Notes under the pieces: model-generated
Database searches by the model: none
What the model saw: only the letters and a program-made list of their open reading frames with translations
Told to the model about the DNA's origin: nothing
In this document: positions 1-8,180 of the stretch, in pieces
How positions within the stretch are numbered: position 1 is the first letter of the stretch
How the letters are laid out: each line of letters starts with the position of its first letter
Source of the DNA: HRBIN12 sp964640965
GTDB lineage: Bacteria; Actinomycetota; UBA4738; HRBIN12
NCBI GenBank assembly: GCA_964640965.1
Contig: CAZXJB010000034.1
Coordinates: 1 to 21,063 of the forward strand
Reading direction: 5' to 3'
Length of the DNA: 21,063 bases
Translations under genes and position numbers: made by a program

Positions 1-452
1 CCGAACGCGAGCGCGAGGACGAGCGCCCCCAGCCACCACGGCGTCCCCGCCGCGGCGATCGGCGGGCCGCCCTCGGAAGGGAGCGGCAGGTCCGGACGGG
101 CGGGCTCGAGCCGCTCGATCCGCCATCCCTCCGGACCGCGACGCACGATCGCCGCGCGCTCGAGCGCGGCGCCGTCCAGACGCACCACCCGGAACGGGAC
201 CTCGGCCGCGTCCGCGGAGATCCGGCGGGCTCGACCGACCTCGATCACGTCGAGCTCGCCCGGGTCGCGGCCGCGCCATCCCGGGAGCACCGCCTGCGAG
301 ATCCCGTCGGGGGCCGCGCGCTCGGGGCGCCCCGCCGCCCCTTGGTTCAGCGAGGCGAGCCAGCGCTCGACGACGCCCTCGGGCCGGTCCGCGCCTGCGC
401 ACGCGGGCAGCAGCGCAAGGGCGAGGAGCCCGAGCGCCAGAGCGCGCCTCAC
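1..452 (-). CDS. Putative lipoprotein, partial (C-terminus beyond window start)
   Basis: I do not recognise a family. The gene reads leftward from GTG at 452 and is cut by the window edge after about 150 codons. The first 18 residues form a lipoprotein signal: basic start (RR at 2-3), a Leu/Ala-rich core, and lipobox LPAC with the lipidated Cys at 18. A mainly hydrophilic domain of about 115 residues follows, beginning with an amphipathic stretch (VVERWLASLN) of the kind seen in small extracytoplasmic ligand-binding folds. Near the cut end a new hydrophobic run begins (WWLGALVLALAF), suggesting a membrane anchor. The GTG overlaps the stop of the MFS gene as GTGA, so the two are probably translationally coupled. 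The export prediction is solid; the function is unknown. Confidence 0.7.
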   Translation of the reverse strand, partial: MRRALALGLLALALLPACAGADRPEGVVERWLASLNQGAAGRPERAAPDGISQAVLPGWRGRDPGELDVIEVGRARRISADAAEVPFRVVRLDGAALERAAIVRRGPEGWRIERLEPARPDLPLPSEGGPPIAAAGTPWWLGALVLALAF

Positions 453-1732
453 CCGGCCGCCTCCTCGGTGGCCTCCGCGGCCGCCCGCCGGTCCAGGCGC
501 ACGAGGTCCGAGCCCGCGGTCTCCGGCACGTGCCGCAGGCAGAGCAGGATCGTGGGCGGGATGAGCGCGAGCACGGTGAGGCTGACGGCGTCGCCGATGT
601 GGCCGACGGGGCCGCTCACGTGGTCGCCGAGGAGCCCGACCGCGAGCGGGCCCACGATGCCGCCGGGGACCTCGAAGGCGTTGCGGCACCAGGCGGCGGC
701 GCGGCTCCGCACGTACGTCGGGTATGGCTCGGTGGAGAAGGCGGAGGTCATCGCGACCGAGCCGAGCCCGAAGAAGATCGCGGCGCACAGCACCGGCAGC
801 ATGAGCGCGGCGGAGGAGATCTGGAACAGCCAGGTCCCGAACGCGAGCGTGCCGAGCATGTAGACGACGAAGGCCGGACGGCGTCCGACCCGATCCATCA
901 GCCGCCCGGCGACGACGAACCCGGCCGCCCCGAGCACGCCGGCGGCCGCGAGGTACAGGCCGGAGAGCGAGACGGACATCCCGACCTCCTGCTGGGCGTA
1001 GTACGCCCACCAGAAGGCGGCGGCCGCGACCGCCGCGTGGCGGAAGAACGTGAGGAGCCCGACGGCGAGCACCGTGGCCCGGTACGCGGGCCGCCACGGC
1101 TCCCACAGGCTCGTGTGGTCCAGGCGCTCGCTCGCCGGATCGGCGCGGACGGCCTCGTAGCGCTCGGTCTCGCGCATCGTCCGACGGCCGATCGCGATGA
1201 GCGCGAGCGGCACGAGCGCGACGACGTAGAAGCCGCGCCACGACAGGGGCGTGGACTGCAGCCCGAGGAACGCGAGGAGGCCGACGGCGATGCCCCCGAG
1301 CGTGTTCATCGCGGTCACGATGCCGAGCGCCCGGCCGCGCTCGGCGCTCGGGAAGTCCTCGACGACGATCGTGACGGCGACCGCCCACTCCGCGCCGAGG
1401 AACACCTGCGCCGCGAACTGCGCGAGGGCGAGCCAGGCGAGGTTCGGGGAGAGCGCCGTGAGGCCCGCCGAGACCGTGTACCCCGCGATCGTGATCAGCA
1501 GCAGCCGGCGGCGGCCGATCCGGTCCGCCTGCGCCGAGAGCACGAAGGCGGCCACCGCGCCGAGCCCCACGAGCCCGCGGATCCACCCGGCCTCGGCCTC
1601 GGTCCCGCCGAGGTCCACGAGCACGAGGGCGAGCACGAAGGAGAGCACGAACGTGTCGTAGCCCTCGAAGAACGTGGCGCTCGCGAGCAGGAAGAGCAGC
1701 CGTCGCCGGTACCGCGCGCCCCGGTCGCTCAT
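449..1732 (-). CDS. MFS transporter, sugar/organic-acid type
   Basis: Proton-coupled or facilitated transporter in the inner membrane; the substrate cannot be told from sequence. The 427-residue product has the usual MFS length and about twelve hydrophobic segments. Signature loops are present: ADRIGRRR (69-76) between helices 2 and 3 and MDRVGRRP (279-286) between helices 8 and 9. There is also an EPYPTYVRSRAAAW element (335-348) and a C-terminal PETAG (403-407), both typical of the sugar and aromatic-acid branches. An early helix carries FFEGYDTF, as in AAHS-type members. ATG at 1732 overlaps the upstream acyltransferase stop as ATGA. The reading frame stays open upstream to 2158, but that part is inside the acyltransferase gene and is not membrane-like. 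Transporter class is confident; substrate is not. Confidence 0.9.
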   Translation of the reverse strand: MSDRGARYRRRLLFLLASATFFEGYDTFVLSFVLALVLVDLGGTEAEAGWIRGLVGLGAVAAFVLSAQADRIGRRRLLLITIAGYTVSAGLTALSPNLAWLALAQFAAQVFLGAEWAVAVTIVVEDFPSAERGRALGIVTAMNTLGGIAVGLLAFLGLQSTPLSWRGFYVVALVPLALIAIGRRTMRETERYEAVRADPASERLDHTSLWEPWRPAYRATVLAVGLLTFFRHAAVAAAAFWWAYYAQQEVGMSVSLSGLYLAAAGVLGAAGFVVAGRLMDRVGRRPAFVVYMLGTLAFGTWLFQISSAALMLPVLCAAIFFGLGSVAMTSAFSTEPYPTYVRSRAAAWCRNAFEVPGGIVGPLAVGLLGDHVSGPVGHIGDAVSLTVLALIPPTILLCLRHVPETAGSDLVRLDRRAAAEATEEAAG

Positions 1733-2400
1733 CGGGCCTCCGCGAGCGTCCGCGCGGCCTCGACCTGGTCGGCGATGGCGGCCATGACCCGCTCCACGAA
1801 GGCGGTGAGGTCGGCCTCGGAGCGAGGATCGCCCTCGGGCGCGAGCGGGGGGCCGAAGACGATCGCCAGGCCCGGCCGCCACGGACGCCGCAGGTGCAGG
1901 CCGGGGCGCGGCCACCGGTGCTGGGTCCCCCAGATCCCGGCGGGGACCACGGGCGCGCCGGCGGCGAGCGCGATCCGCGCGATGCCGCGTCGGCCCGGCT
2001 GGAGCTCCGTTCCGTCCCCGACCCGGCCCTCGGGGAAGATCCCGACGAGCGCACCGCGGCGCACCGTCGCCACGGCCTCCTCGAGGGCGGCGGTATCGCG
2101 CTCCCCCCGGCGCAGGGGGATCTGGCGGAAGAGCCGGAGTGCCCAGCCCACGGTCCACCGGTGGAAGAACTCAGCCGCGACCAGGTACCGGGTCACGCGA
2201 CGCCGGCGCTCGCTCACGGCGGCGGCGAGGACCACCCCGTCGAGCGCGCTCACGTGGTTCGCGGCGACCAGGGCCGGCCCGACCTCGGGGATCCACGAGG
2301 TCCCGGCGACGCGGACCCGGAAGCACAGCCGGAAGGCCGTCCAGACCAGCCGCGAGCAGACCCGCCACAGCCGGCCGCGCTCATCCCCGCTCCCGACCAT
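1729..2400 (-). CDS. PlsC-family 1-acyl-sn-glycerol-3-phosphate acyltransferase
   Basis: Likely transfers an acyl chain to lysophosphatidic acid or a similar acceptor at the cytoplasmic membrane face. At 223 residues it is typical of short bacterial PlsC-like proteins. Block I is NHVSALD (48-54), with the catalytic HX4D pair H49 and D54. A block II equivalent is IPLRRGERD (94-102). Block III is FPEGR (122-126), the glycerophosphate-binding site. Block IV is VVPAGIWG (151-158). It is the first gene of a leftward operon and overlaps the MFS start by 4 bases. A TAGCAT -10-like box ends 8 bases before the ATG, so the transcript is probably leaderless. The partnership with an MFS transporter and a lipoprotein is unusual for a housekeeping plsC, so the acceptor may be a specialised lipid. 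Confidence 0.88.
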   Translation of the reverse strand: MVGSGDERGRLWRVCSRLVWTAFRLCFRVRVAGTSWIPEVGPALVAANHVSALDGVVLAAAVSERRRRVTRYLVAAEFFHRWTVGWALRLFRQIPLRRGERDTAALEEAVATVRRGALVGIFPEGRVGDGTELQPGRRGIARIALAAGAPVVPAGIWGTQHRWPRPGLHLRRPWRPGLAIVFGPPLAPEGDPRSEADLTAFVERVMAAIADQVEAARTLAEAR

Positions 2401-2408
2401 GGACCGGG

Positions 2409-2414
2409 ATGCTA
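2409..2414 (-). promoter_or_regulatory. -10 box of acyltransferase operon (leaderless)
   Basis: On the minus strand TAGCAT lies 8 bases before the acyltransferase ATG at 2400, the distance expected if transcription starts at the ATG itself. No Shine-Dalgarno is visible. The -35 region is GC-rich and unconvincing. Confidence 0.5.
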
Positions 2415-2440
2415 GCCGTCCTCCGCCCGCGGCGCGCGGA

Positions 2441-2446
2441 TAGCAT
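2441..2446 (+). promoter_or_regulatory. -10 box of M20 peptidase operon
   Basis: TAGCAT on the plus strand, back to back with the minus-strand TAGCAT at 2409-2414 in a 97-base divergent spacer. It would give a leader of about 45 bases ending in the GAGGAG Shine-Dalgarno before the ATG at 2498. The -35 element is weak. Confidence 0.45.
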
Positions 2447-2497
2447 GGGCCGGACCCGGCGGAGGCCGGAGGGAACGCGACCCGAGGAGCGGATGGG

Positions 2498-3682
2498 ATG
2501 GACGGTGCGCAGGTGCGGGTGGAGGTGCTGCGGGAGCTCGCGGCCCGGCGCTACGACGACTACGTCGAGGCGCTCGAGGAGCTCGTGAACATCGACTCGG
2601 GCTCGTTCACGCCGGAGGGCGTGAACCGGGTGGCCGACCGCTGCGAGGGAAGGTTCCGCGCCCACGGCTGGTCGGTCGAGCGGATCCCGCACCGCCCGGC
2701 CGAGGGCGAGCTGCAGCTCGGCGACCTGCTGATCGGGCGGCTCGATGGCTCGGGCGGGCCGAGGGTGCTCATGATCGGGCACATGGACACGGTCTTCGAC
2801 CCCGGAACGGCCGCCGAGCGCCCCTTCCGCATCGACGGCACCCGCGCCACCGGCCCCGGCGTCTCGGACATGAAGGGCGGCCTGCTCCTCGGGTTCGTCG
2901 CCGTCGAGGTGCTCCAGGAGGCGGGCTTCGACGGGTTCGAGCGCATCACGTACGTGAACAACCCCGACGAGGAGATCGGCTCCCCCTTCTCGCGATCCGT
3001 CATCGCCGAGCTCGCGACGGAGGCGGACGTCGCGCTCGTGCTGGAGAGCGGCCGCGAGAACGGGGACGTGGTCTCGGCCCGCAAGGGGGTCTCGGACTAC
3101 ACGATCGAGATCGTCGGGCGCGCCGCCCACGCCGGCGTCGAGCCCGAGCGCGGACGCAGCGCGATCCTCGAGGCCGCCCACAAGACGATCGCGCTGCAGG
3201 CGCTGAACGGCCGCTGGCCCGGCGTGACCGTGAACGTCGGGGTGATCCGCGGCGGGACCCGCACGAACGTCGTGCCCGAGCGGTGCGTGCTCGAGGTGGA
3301 CGTCCGCTCGCCGCAGGAGCAGACGCTGCGGGCCGCCGAGGTCGAGGTCGAGCGCATCGCGGCGAAGAACACCGTGCCCGACGTGACGGCGAGCGCCCGC
3401 GGCCACGCCTGGCACCGCCCGATGGAGAAGCGGGAGGGCGGGGCGCGCCTCGCGGCGCTCGCGGCGGCCGTCGCCGCGGACCTCGGCTTCGAGCTCCGCG
3501 ACGCCGCCACGGGGGGCGCCTCGGACGCGAACACGACCGCGGCCGCCGGTGTGCCGACCCTGGACGGGCTCGGCCCCGTCGGCGGGGACGACCACGGGCC
3601 GAGGGAGTGGATCGACCTTTCGAGCGTGGTTCCTCGCATCGCGCTCTTCGCCGGGCTAGTCTCCAGGCTCGGGGCCCCGTGA
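2498..3682 (+). CDS. M20 family metallopeptidase, carboxypeptidase G2-like
   Basis: Cytoplasmic dizinc hydrolase that cleaves amide or C-terminal peptide bonds. The 394-residue protein has the standard M20 catalytic plus lid-domain layout. Metal and catalytic residues are visible in order: GHMDTV (H95, D97), SDMKGG (bridging D124), NPDEEIGS (E158 base, E159 metal), LESG (E183), the lid-domain AAHAG (H211), and a late GGDDHG (H366). The lone bridging Asp and the LESG pattern match the glutamate carboxypeptidase/CPG2 branch rather than DapE or ArgE. No signal peptide is present, unlike secreted CPG2. ATG at 2498 is preceded by GAGGAG; an ATG at 2493 is out of frame. It leads a three-gene plus-strand group, with 33 bases to the next gene. 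The exact substrate is unknown. Confidence 0.92.
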   Translation: MDGAQVRVEVLRELAARRYDDYVEALEELVNIDSGSFTPEGVNRVADRCEGRFRAHGWSVERIPHRPAEGELQLGDLLIGRLDGSGGPRVLMIGHMDTVFDPGTAAERPFRIDGTRATGPGVSDMKGGLLLGFVAVEVLQEAGFDGFERITYVNNPDEEIGSPFSRSVIAELATEADVALVLESGRENGDVVSARKGVSDYTIEIVGRAAHAGVEPERGRSAILEAAHKTIALQALNGRWPGVTVNVGVIRGGTRTNVVPERCVLEVDVRSPQEQTLRAAEVEVERIAAKNTVPDVTASARGHAWHRPMEKREGGARLAALAAAVAADLGFELRDAATGGASDANTTAAAGVPTLDGLGPVGGDDHGPREWIDLSSVVPRIALFAGLVSRLGAP

Positions 3683-3715
3683 GCGGGGTCGCCGTGGAGC
3701 CGCGGGGGAAGCACG

Positions 3716-4198
3716 ATGGAGATCTCGAGCGTCCGCTTCGACAAGCCCGATGACCTGAACGTCATCCTCGGTCAGTCGCACTTCATCAAGACCGTCGAGG
3801 ACCTGCACGAGGCGCTCGTGGGCGCGGTGCCGGGGCTGCGGTTCGGCATCGCCTTCTGCGAGTCGAGCGGCCCGCGCCTCGTACGGTGGAGCGGGAACGA
3901 CGAGGAGCTCATCGACGTGGCGGTCCGCAACGCCCGGGCGATCGGCGCGGGCCACAGCTTCGTGATCGCGCTGCGGGAGGGCTTCCCGATCAACGTGCTG
4001 AACGCCGTGAAGGCCGTGCCCGAGGTCTGCGGCATCTACTGTGCGAGCGCCAACCCCCTCGAGGTGATCGTCGCCGAGACCGACCGGGGGCGCGCGATCC
4101 TCGGGGTCGTGGACGGGGGCTCGCCGCTCGGCGTGGAGACCGAGGAGGACGTGGCCGAGCGCAAGGCCGTGCTGCGCCGCTTCGGGTACAAGCTGTGA
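3716..4198 (+). CDS. Adenosine_kin (DUF355) family protein, adenosine-specific kinase
   Basis: A 160-residue cytoplasmic protein closely matching the Adenosine_kin family, whose name rests on structural work with an archaeal member bound to adenosine. Its physiological role is poorly defined. Family hallmarks run end to end: GQSHFIKTVEDLHEAL (19-34), FGIAFCESSG (43-52), GNDEEL (60-65), IGAGHSFVI (76-84), FPINVLNAVKAVPEVCGIYC (90-109), ANPLEVIVAET (111-121), and a C-terminal RRFGYKL. Length equals the family norm. Start ATG at 3716 follows a GGGGGAAG Shine-Dalgarno. It lies 33 bases after the M20 gene and 8 bases before the histidine kinase, so all three are probably cotranscribed. Family assignment is very firm; the enzymatic activity is taken from the family name only. 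Confidence 0.93.
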   Translation: MEISSVRFDKPDDLNVILGQSHFIKTVEDLHEALVGAVPGLRFGIAFCESSGPRLVRWSGNDEELIDVAVRNARAIGAGHSFVIALREGFPINVLNAVKAVPEVCGIYCASANPLEVIVAETDRGRAILGVVDGGSPLGVETEEDVAERKAVLRRFGYKL

Positions 4199-4206
4199 GG
4201 CGAGGG

Positions 4207-5340
4207 ATGAGCGAGGTCCCGGCCGAGTTCCTCCAGGGGCTGCGGGAGGCCCAGGAGACCTACCGGCACCTCGTCGAGGGGATCCCCGCGATCCTCTACG
4301 TCGACGCCGTCGACGACCTCTCCTCGAACATCTACACGAGCCCGCAGGTCGAGCAGCTCCTCGGGTTCACCGCCGAGCAGTGGCGCGAGGAGCCGAACCT
4401 GTGGCTCGCGCGCCTGCACGAGGAGGATCGCGAGCGCGTGGTGCGCCTCCACCGCCGCTCGAACGAGACCGGGGAGCCGTTCCGGGCCGAGTACCGGCTC
4501 ATCGCCGCCGACGGCCGCGTCGTGTGGTTCCGGGACGAGGCCGTGCTCGTCCGCGACGCGGAAGGGAGGCCCGCCTACTGGCGGGGGATCATGCTCGACA
4601 TCACCGAGCAGAAGCGCGCCGAGGAGAAGCTGCGCCGGAGCCTCGAGATCCTGCGTCGCACGATGGAGGAGCGGCGGGCGCTCGTCGTGCGCCTGGAGGA
4701 GGCCCAGGAGGAGGAGCGCCGGCGGATCGCGGCCGATATCCACGACGACTCGATCCAGGTGATCTCCGCTGCGGACCTGCGGGCGCAGGCGCTCGCGCGG
4801 CGGATCGCCGATCCGGAGCTCCGGGCCGAGGCGCTCGCGCTGCACGAGACGCTGCGCGACGCGGTGGAGCGGCTGCGACACCTGCTCTTCGAGCTCCGGC
4901 CGCCGACGCTCGACCGCGACGGGCTCGCCGCAGCGCTGCGGCAGTACCTGGACCAGCCCTGGGGAGGTCCCGCCCCCCGGACCGAGCTCGAGGACCGGCT
5001 GGAGGCCGAGCCCCCGCCGGAGGTGCGCGCGATCGTCTTCCGCATCGCCCAGGAGGCCATCACGAACGTCCGCAAGCACGCCGACGCGACCCGCCTGCGG
5101 GTCGTGCTGCAGACCGAGGGCGCCGGCGTGCGCCTCCGCGTCGAGGACGACGGGCGAGGGCTGGACCCGATCGACCTGTCCGAGCCGGCGCCCGGGCACC
5201 TCGGCGTGACGGCGATGGTGGAGCGCGCCGAGCTCGCTGGCGGCTGGTGCCGGATCCAGGGCGAGCCGGGTCGCGGCACCACCGTGGACTGCTGGCTGCC
5301 CCTCGACCCGGGCCCGGGTCTGGTCGCCGGGGCCGGCTAG
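4207..5340 (+). CDS. PAS-domain sensor histidine kinase (HisKA_3 type)
   Basis: A 377-residue soluble sensor kinase with no membrane segment. Residues 15-138 form a PAS domain with a PAC tail (WFRDEAVLVRDAEG, then WRGIMLDITEQ). A short coiled linker (139-170) leads to the HisKA_3 dimerisation helix, with H-box RRRIAADIHDDSIQ and phospho-acceptor H179. The HATPase_c domain shows the N box EAITNVRKHA (N287), the DDGRGLD loop (314-320) and GHLGVTAM (330-337). This is the NarX/DegS-like architecture that normally phosphorylates a LuxR-type response regulator, but none lies in the window, so the partner is elsewhere. ATG at 4207 follows GAGGCGAGGG and lies 8 bases after the preceding stop. It converges on the ABC ATPase gene with a 13-base gap. 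The PAS ligand is unknown. Confidence 0.93.
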   Translation: MSEVPAEFLQGLREAQETYRHLVEGIPAILYVDAVDDLSSNIYTSPQVEQLLGFTAEQWREEPNLWLARLHEEDRERVVRLHRRSNETGEPFRAEYRLIAADGRVVWFRDEAVLVRDAEGRPAYWRGIMLDITEQKRAEEKLRRSLEILRRTMEERRALVVRLEEAQEEERRRIAADIHDDSIQVISAADLRAQALARRIADPELRAEALALHETLRDAVERLRHLLFELRPPTLDRDGLAAALRQYLDQPWGGPAPRTELEDRLEAEPPPEVRAIVFRIAQEAITNVRKHADATRLRVVLQTEGAGVRLRVEDDGRGLDPIDLSEPAPGHLGVTAMVERAELAGGWCRIQGEPGRGTTVDCWLPLDPGPGLVAGAG

Positions 5341-5353
5341 GAGCGCGCGCGGT

Positions 5354-6538
<1,185 letters not shown>

Positions 6539-6542
6539 CGCG

Positions 6543-6550
6543 TCACCTCC
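6543..6550 (-). promoter_or_regulatory. Strong Shine-Dalgarno of ABC ATPase gene, embedded in kinase 3' end
   Basis: On the minus strand GGAGGTGA lies 4 bases before the GTG at 6538 and contains the upstream kinase's TGA stop. This fixes the ATPase start and suggests ribosomes can load independently of upstream translation. Confidence 0.7.
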
Positions 6551-7566
6551 CGCCGGCGGCGGCGCGAGCCGCGCCGGTCAGCCGTTCGTGGGTCAGCTCC
6601 CGCCGCACCCGGGCGCGCGCCCCAGCCGAGGCCCCGGTCAGGTCGAGACCGAGCATCGCCGCGCCGACCACCGGGGGGGCGGCGAGAACGATCATGCGCG
6701 CCCTCGGAGCCACCTCGTGGATCCCCGCCTCGATCCGCTCGAAGAAGGGCCCGAAGCGGTTCCGGAAGATCCCCCCGCCCAGGACCACGTCGACGTCGAG
6801 ATCCCGCATCCGAAGGCGCCGGATCGCGGCCGCGGCCATGATGACGACCTCCTCCGCCTGGCGATCGACGATCCCCCGGGCGACGGGGTCGCCCGCCGCG
6901 GCGTCCCGGAAGATCACGGGGGCGAGCTCGGCGAGCCGCTCCGGCTCGAGCCGTCGGAAGTACAGCGCCTCCATGACCTGCCGCGGCGTCCGCAGGCCGA
7001 AGTGGGCGGGGACGGTCCGCGCGAGGCTCGTCGCGGGTCCGCGCCCGTCCCGGGCGCGGAGGGCGTGCCACAGGGCGGTCTGCCCGAGCTCCATGCCGCC
7101 GCCCCAGTCGCCCGAGATCCCTCCGATCGCGGGGAGACGGTAGACCCGTCCGGAGGGGGAACGGGCCGAGCAGTTCGTGCCGAACCCGCACACGATGCCC
7201 ACGCCCCAGTCCCGGTCGGTGCCCGCCCGGAGGACGGCGAACGTGTCGTTGCGCACCACGTCGCGCCGCGCGAGCCCGCGGCGTCGGAGCCCGCGGAGGA
7301 TCCGTCGGTCGTCGGCGGGGAGGTCGGCCCCGGCGACGCAGTAGACGCCGAGCTCGGCGAGGGGGCGGACGTCGGGATCCAGCCCCCGCGTCCCTGGCGG
7401 CCGCCCGGGCGGCCGCCTCGACCTGGTCGATGTGCAGGTCGTCCCCGGTCTGCTCCCACCGCAGCCCCGCGACCCTCGCGGCGCCGAGGACCCGGCCGCC
7501 GCGGGAAAGGAGCGCCGCGTCGACCTTCGAGCCACCGCCGTCGACGGCGAGGACCGCCGCCCTCAC
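6543..7566 (-). CDS. BadF/BadG-type N-acetylglucosamine kinase-like protein, frameshifted
   Basis: Predicted ATP-dependent kinase for an amino sugar or amino-sugar glycoside. GTG at 7566 (GTGA overlap with the deacetylase stop) opens with phosphate-1 loop VDGGGSK (8-14) and reads well to about residue 61. The frame then shifts. Removing one G from the G run at 7383-7387 (minus strand) restores a continuous 340-residue protein with catalytic-type RNDTFA (D107), GFGTNCS (127-133), GDWGGGMELG (152-161) and LGGGIFRN (262-269). These match the eukaryote-like GlcNAc kinase branch of the BadF/BadG/BcrA/BcrD ATPases. As written, the frame gives either a truncated N-terminal piece or, from an internal start near 7535, a protein with a scrambled N-terminus lacking the phosphate loop. 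Either the gene is broken or the sequence has an indel error. Confidence 0.85.
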
Positions 7567-8180
7567 GGCAGGGCCTCCAGCTCGTCGATCCGGACGGGGC
7601 GAGCGCCCTCTCGCGCGAGCTCGGCGAGCAGCCGGGGGAGCGCCTCGGCCGTCGGCTCCGGCCAGGTATGGAGCAGGACGACGGTGCCGTCGCCGTGCTC
7701 GTGGATGCCCTCCAGCACCGCCCGGGTGACGTCCTCGGCCGTCCGCCAGGGCTCCCAGTCCTCCACCTCGACGTGCCAGTGGACGTCGCGGTACCCGAGC
7801 GCCGCGAGGGCCGACAGGACCCTCGGATCGTCGTGGCCGTCCCCGAAGGGGCAGCGGAACCACGGCCGGGGGTCGGCGCCGGTCGTCTCGCGGATCGCCC
7901 GCTCGCCCTCGGCGACGTCCTGCCGGATCCCGGGGTCGGTGAGGAGGCTCATGCGCGCGTGATGGTGCGAGTGGTGGGCGACGAGGTGGCCGTCCTCGGC
8001 GATCCGTCGAGCCAGCGCGGGCTGCGAGAGCGCCCAGCGGCCCTGCACGAAGAAGGTCGCCCTCGCGCCCGCCTCGCGCAGGGCGGTGACGATCCGCTCC
8101 GCCGCCCCGGGCGGGCATCGAGGGCGGTCGGGGTGCTCGGCGTCGAAGGTGAGCGCGACGCGCGGACCCCGCTCATTCAC
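7563..8180 (-). CDS. NodB-like (CE4) polysaccharide deacetylase, probably cytoplasmic
   Basis: Predicted metal-dependent N-deacetylase acting on an amino sugar. The 205 residues are essentially one bare NodB domain with no signal peptide or anchor, so it should act inside the cell, unlike most cell-wall CE4 enzymes. Motif 1 is TFDAEH (11-16): D13 fits the general base, but the usual second Asp is Ala14, with E15 next to it. Motif 2 is HSHHH (70-74), motif 3 RCPF (109-112), motif 4 WHVEVEDW (135-142), and motif 5 LLHTW (169-173). GTG at 8180 overlaps the SIS gene end by 8 bases, and its stop overlaps the kinase start as GTGA, so it sits in the middle of a coupled sugar operon. The substrate is probably an imported N-acetylated sugar; this is inferred from context. 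Confidence 0.88.
   Translation of the reverse strand: MNERGPRVALTFDAEHPDRPRCPPGAAERIVTALREAGARATFFVQGRWALSQPALARRIAEDGHLVAHHSHHHARMSLLTDPGIRQDVAEGERAIRETTGADPRPWFRCPFGDGHDDPRVLSALAALGYRDVHWHVEVEDWEPWRTAEDVTRAVLEGIHEHGDGTVVLLHTWPEPTAEALPRLLAELAREGARPVRIDELEALP

Noticed and set aside
1733..2158. N-terminal extension of the MFS frame into the acyltransferase gene
   Set aside because: The extension is Arg/Pro-rich, not membrane-like, and lies in the coding sequence of the acyltransferase; ATG 1732 with ATGA coupling is better.
530..2443. Long plus-strand frame of 637 codons opposite the MFS and acyltransferase genes
   Set aside because: Charged, repetitive translation with no hydrophobic or domain signal, antisense to two convincing genes.
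7388..7535. Internal start near 7535 as the true start of the BadF kinase
   Set aside because: The resulting N-terminus is Ser/Arg/Pro-rich out-of-frame sequence; the other frame of the same bases encodes the conserved phosphate loop, so a frameshift is the better explanation.
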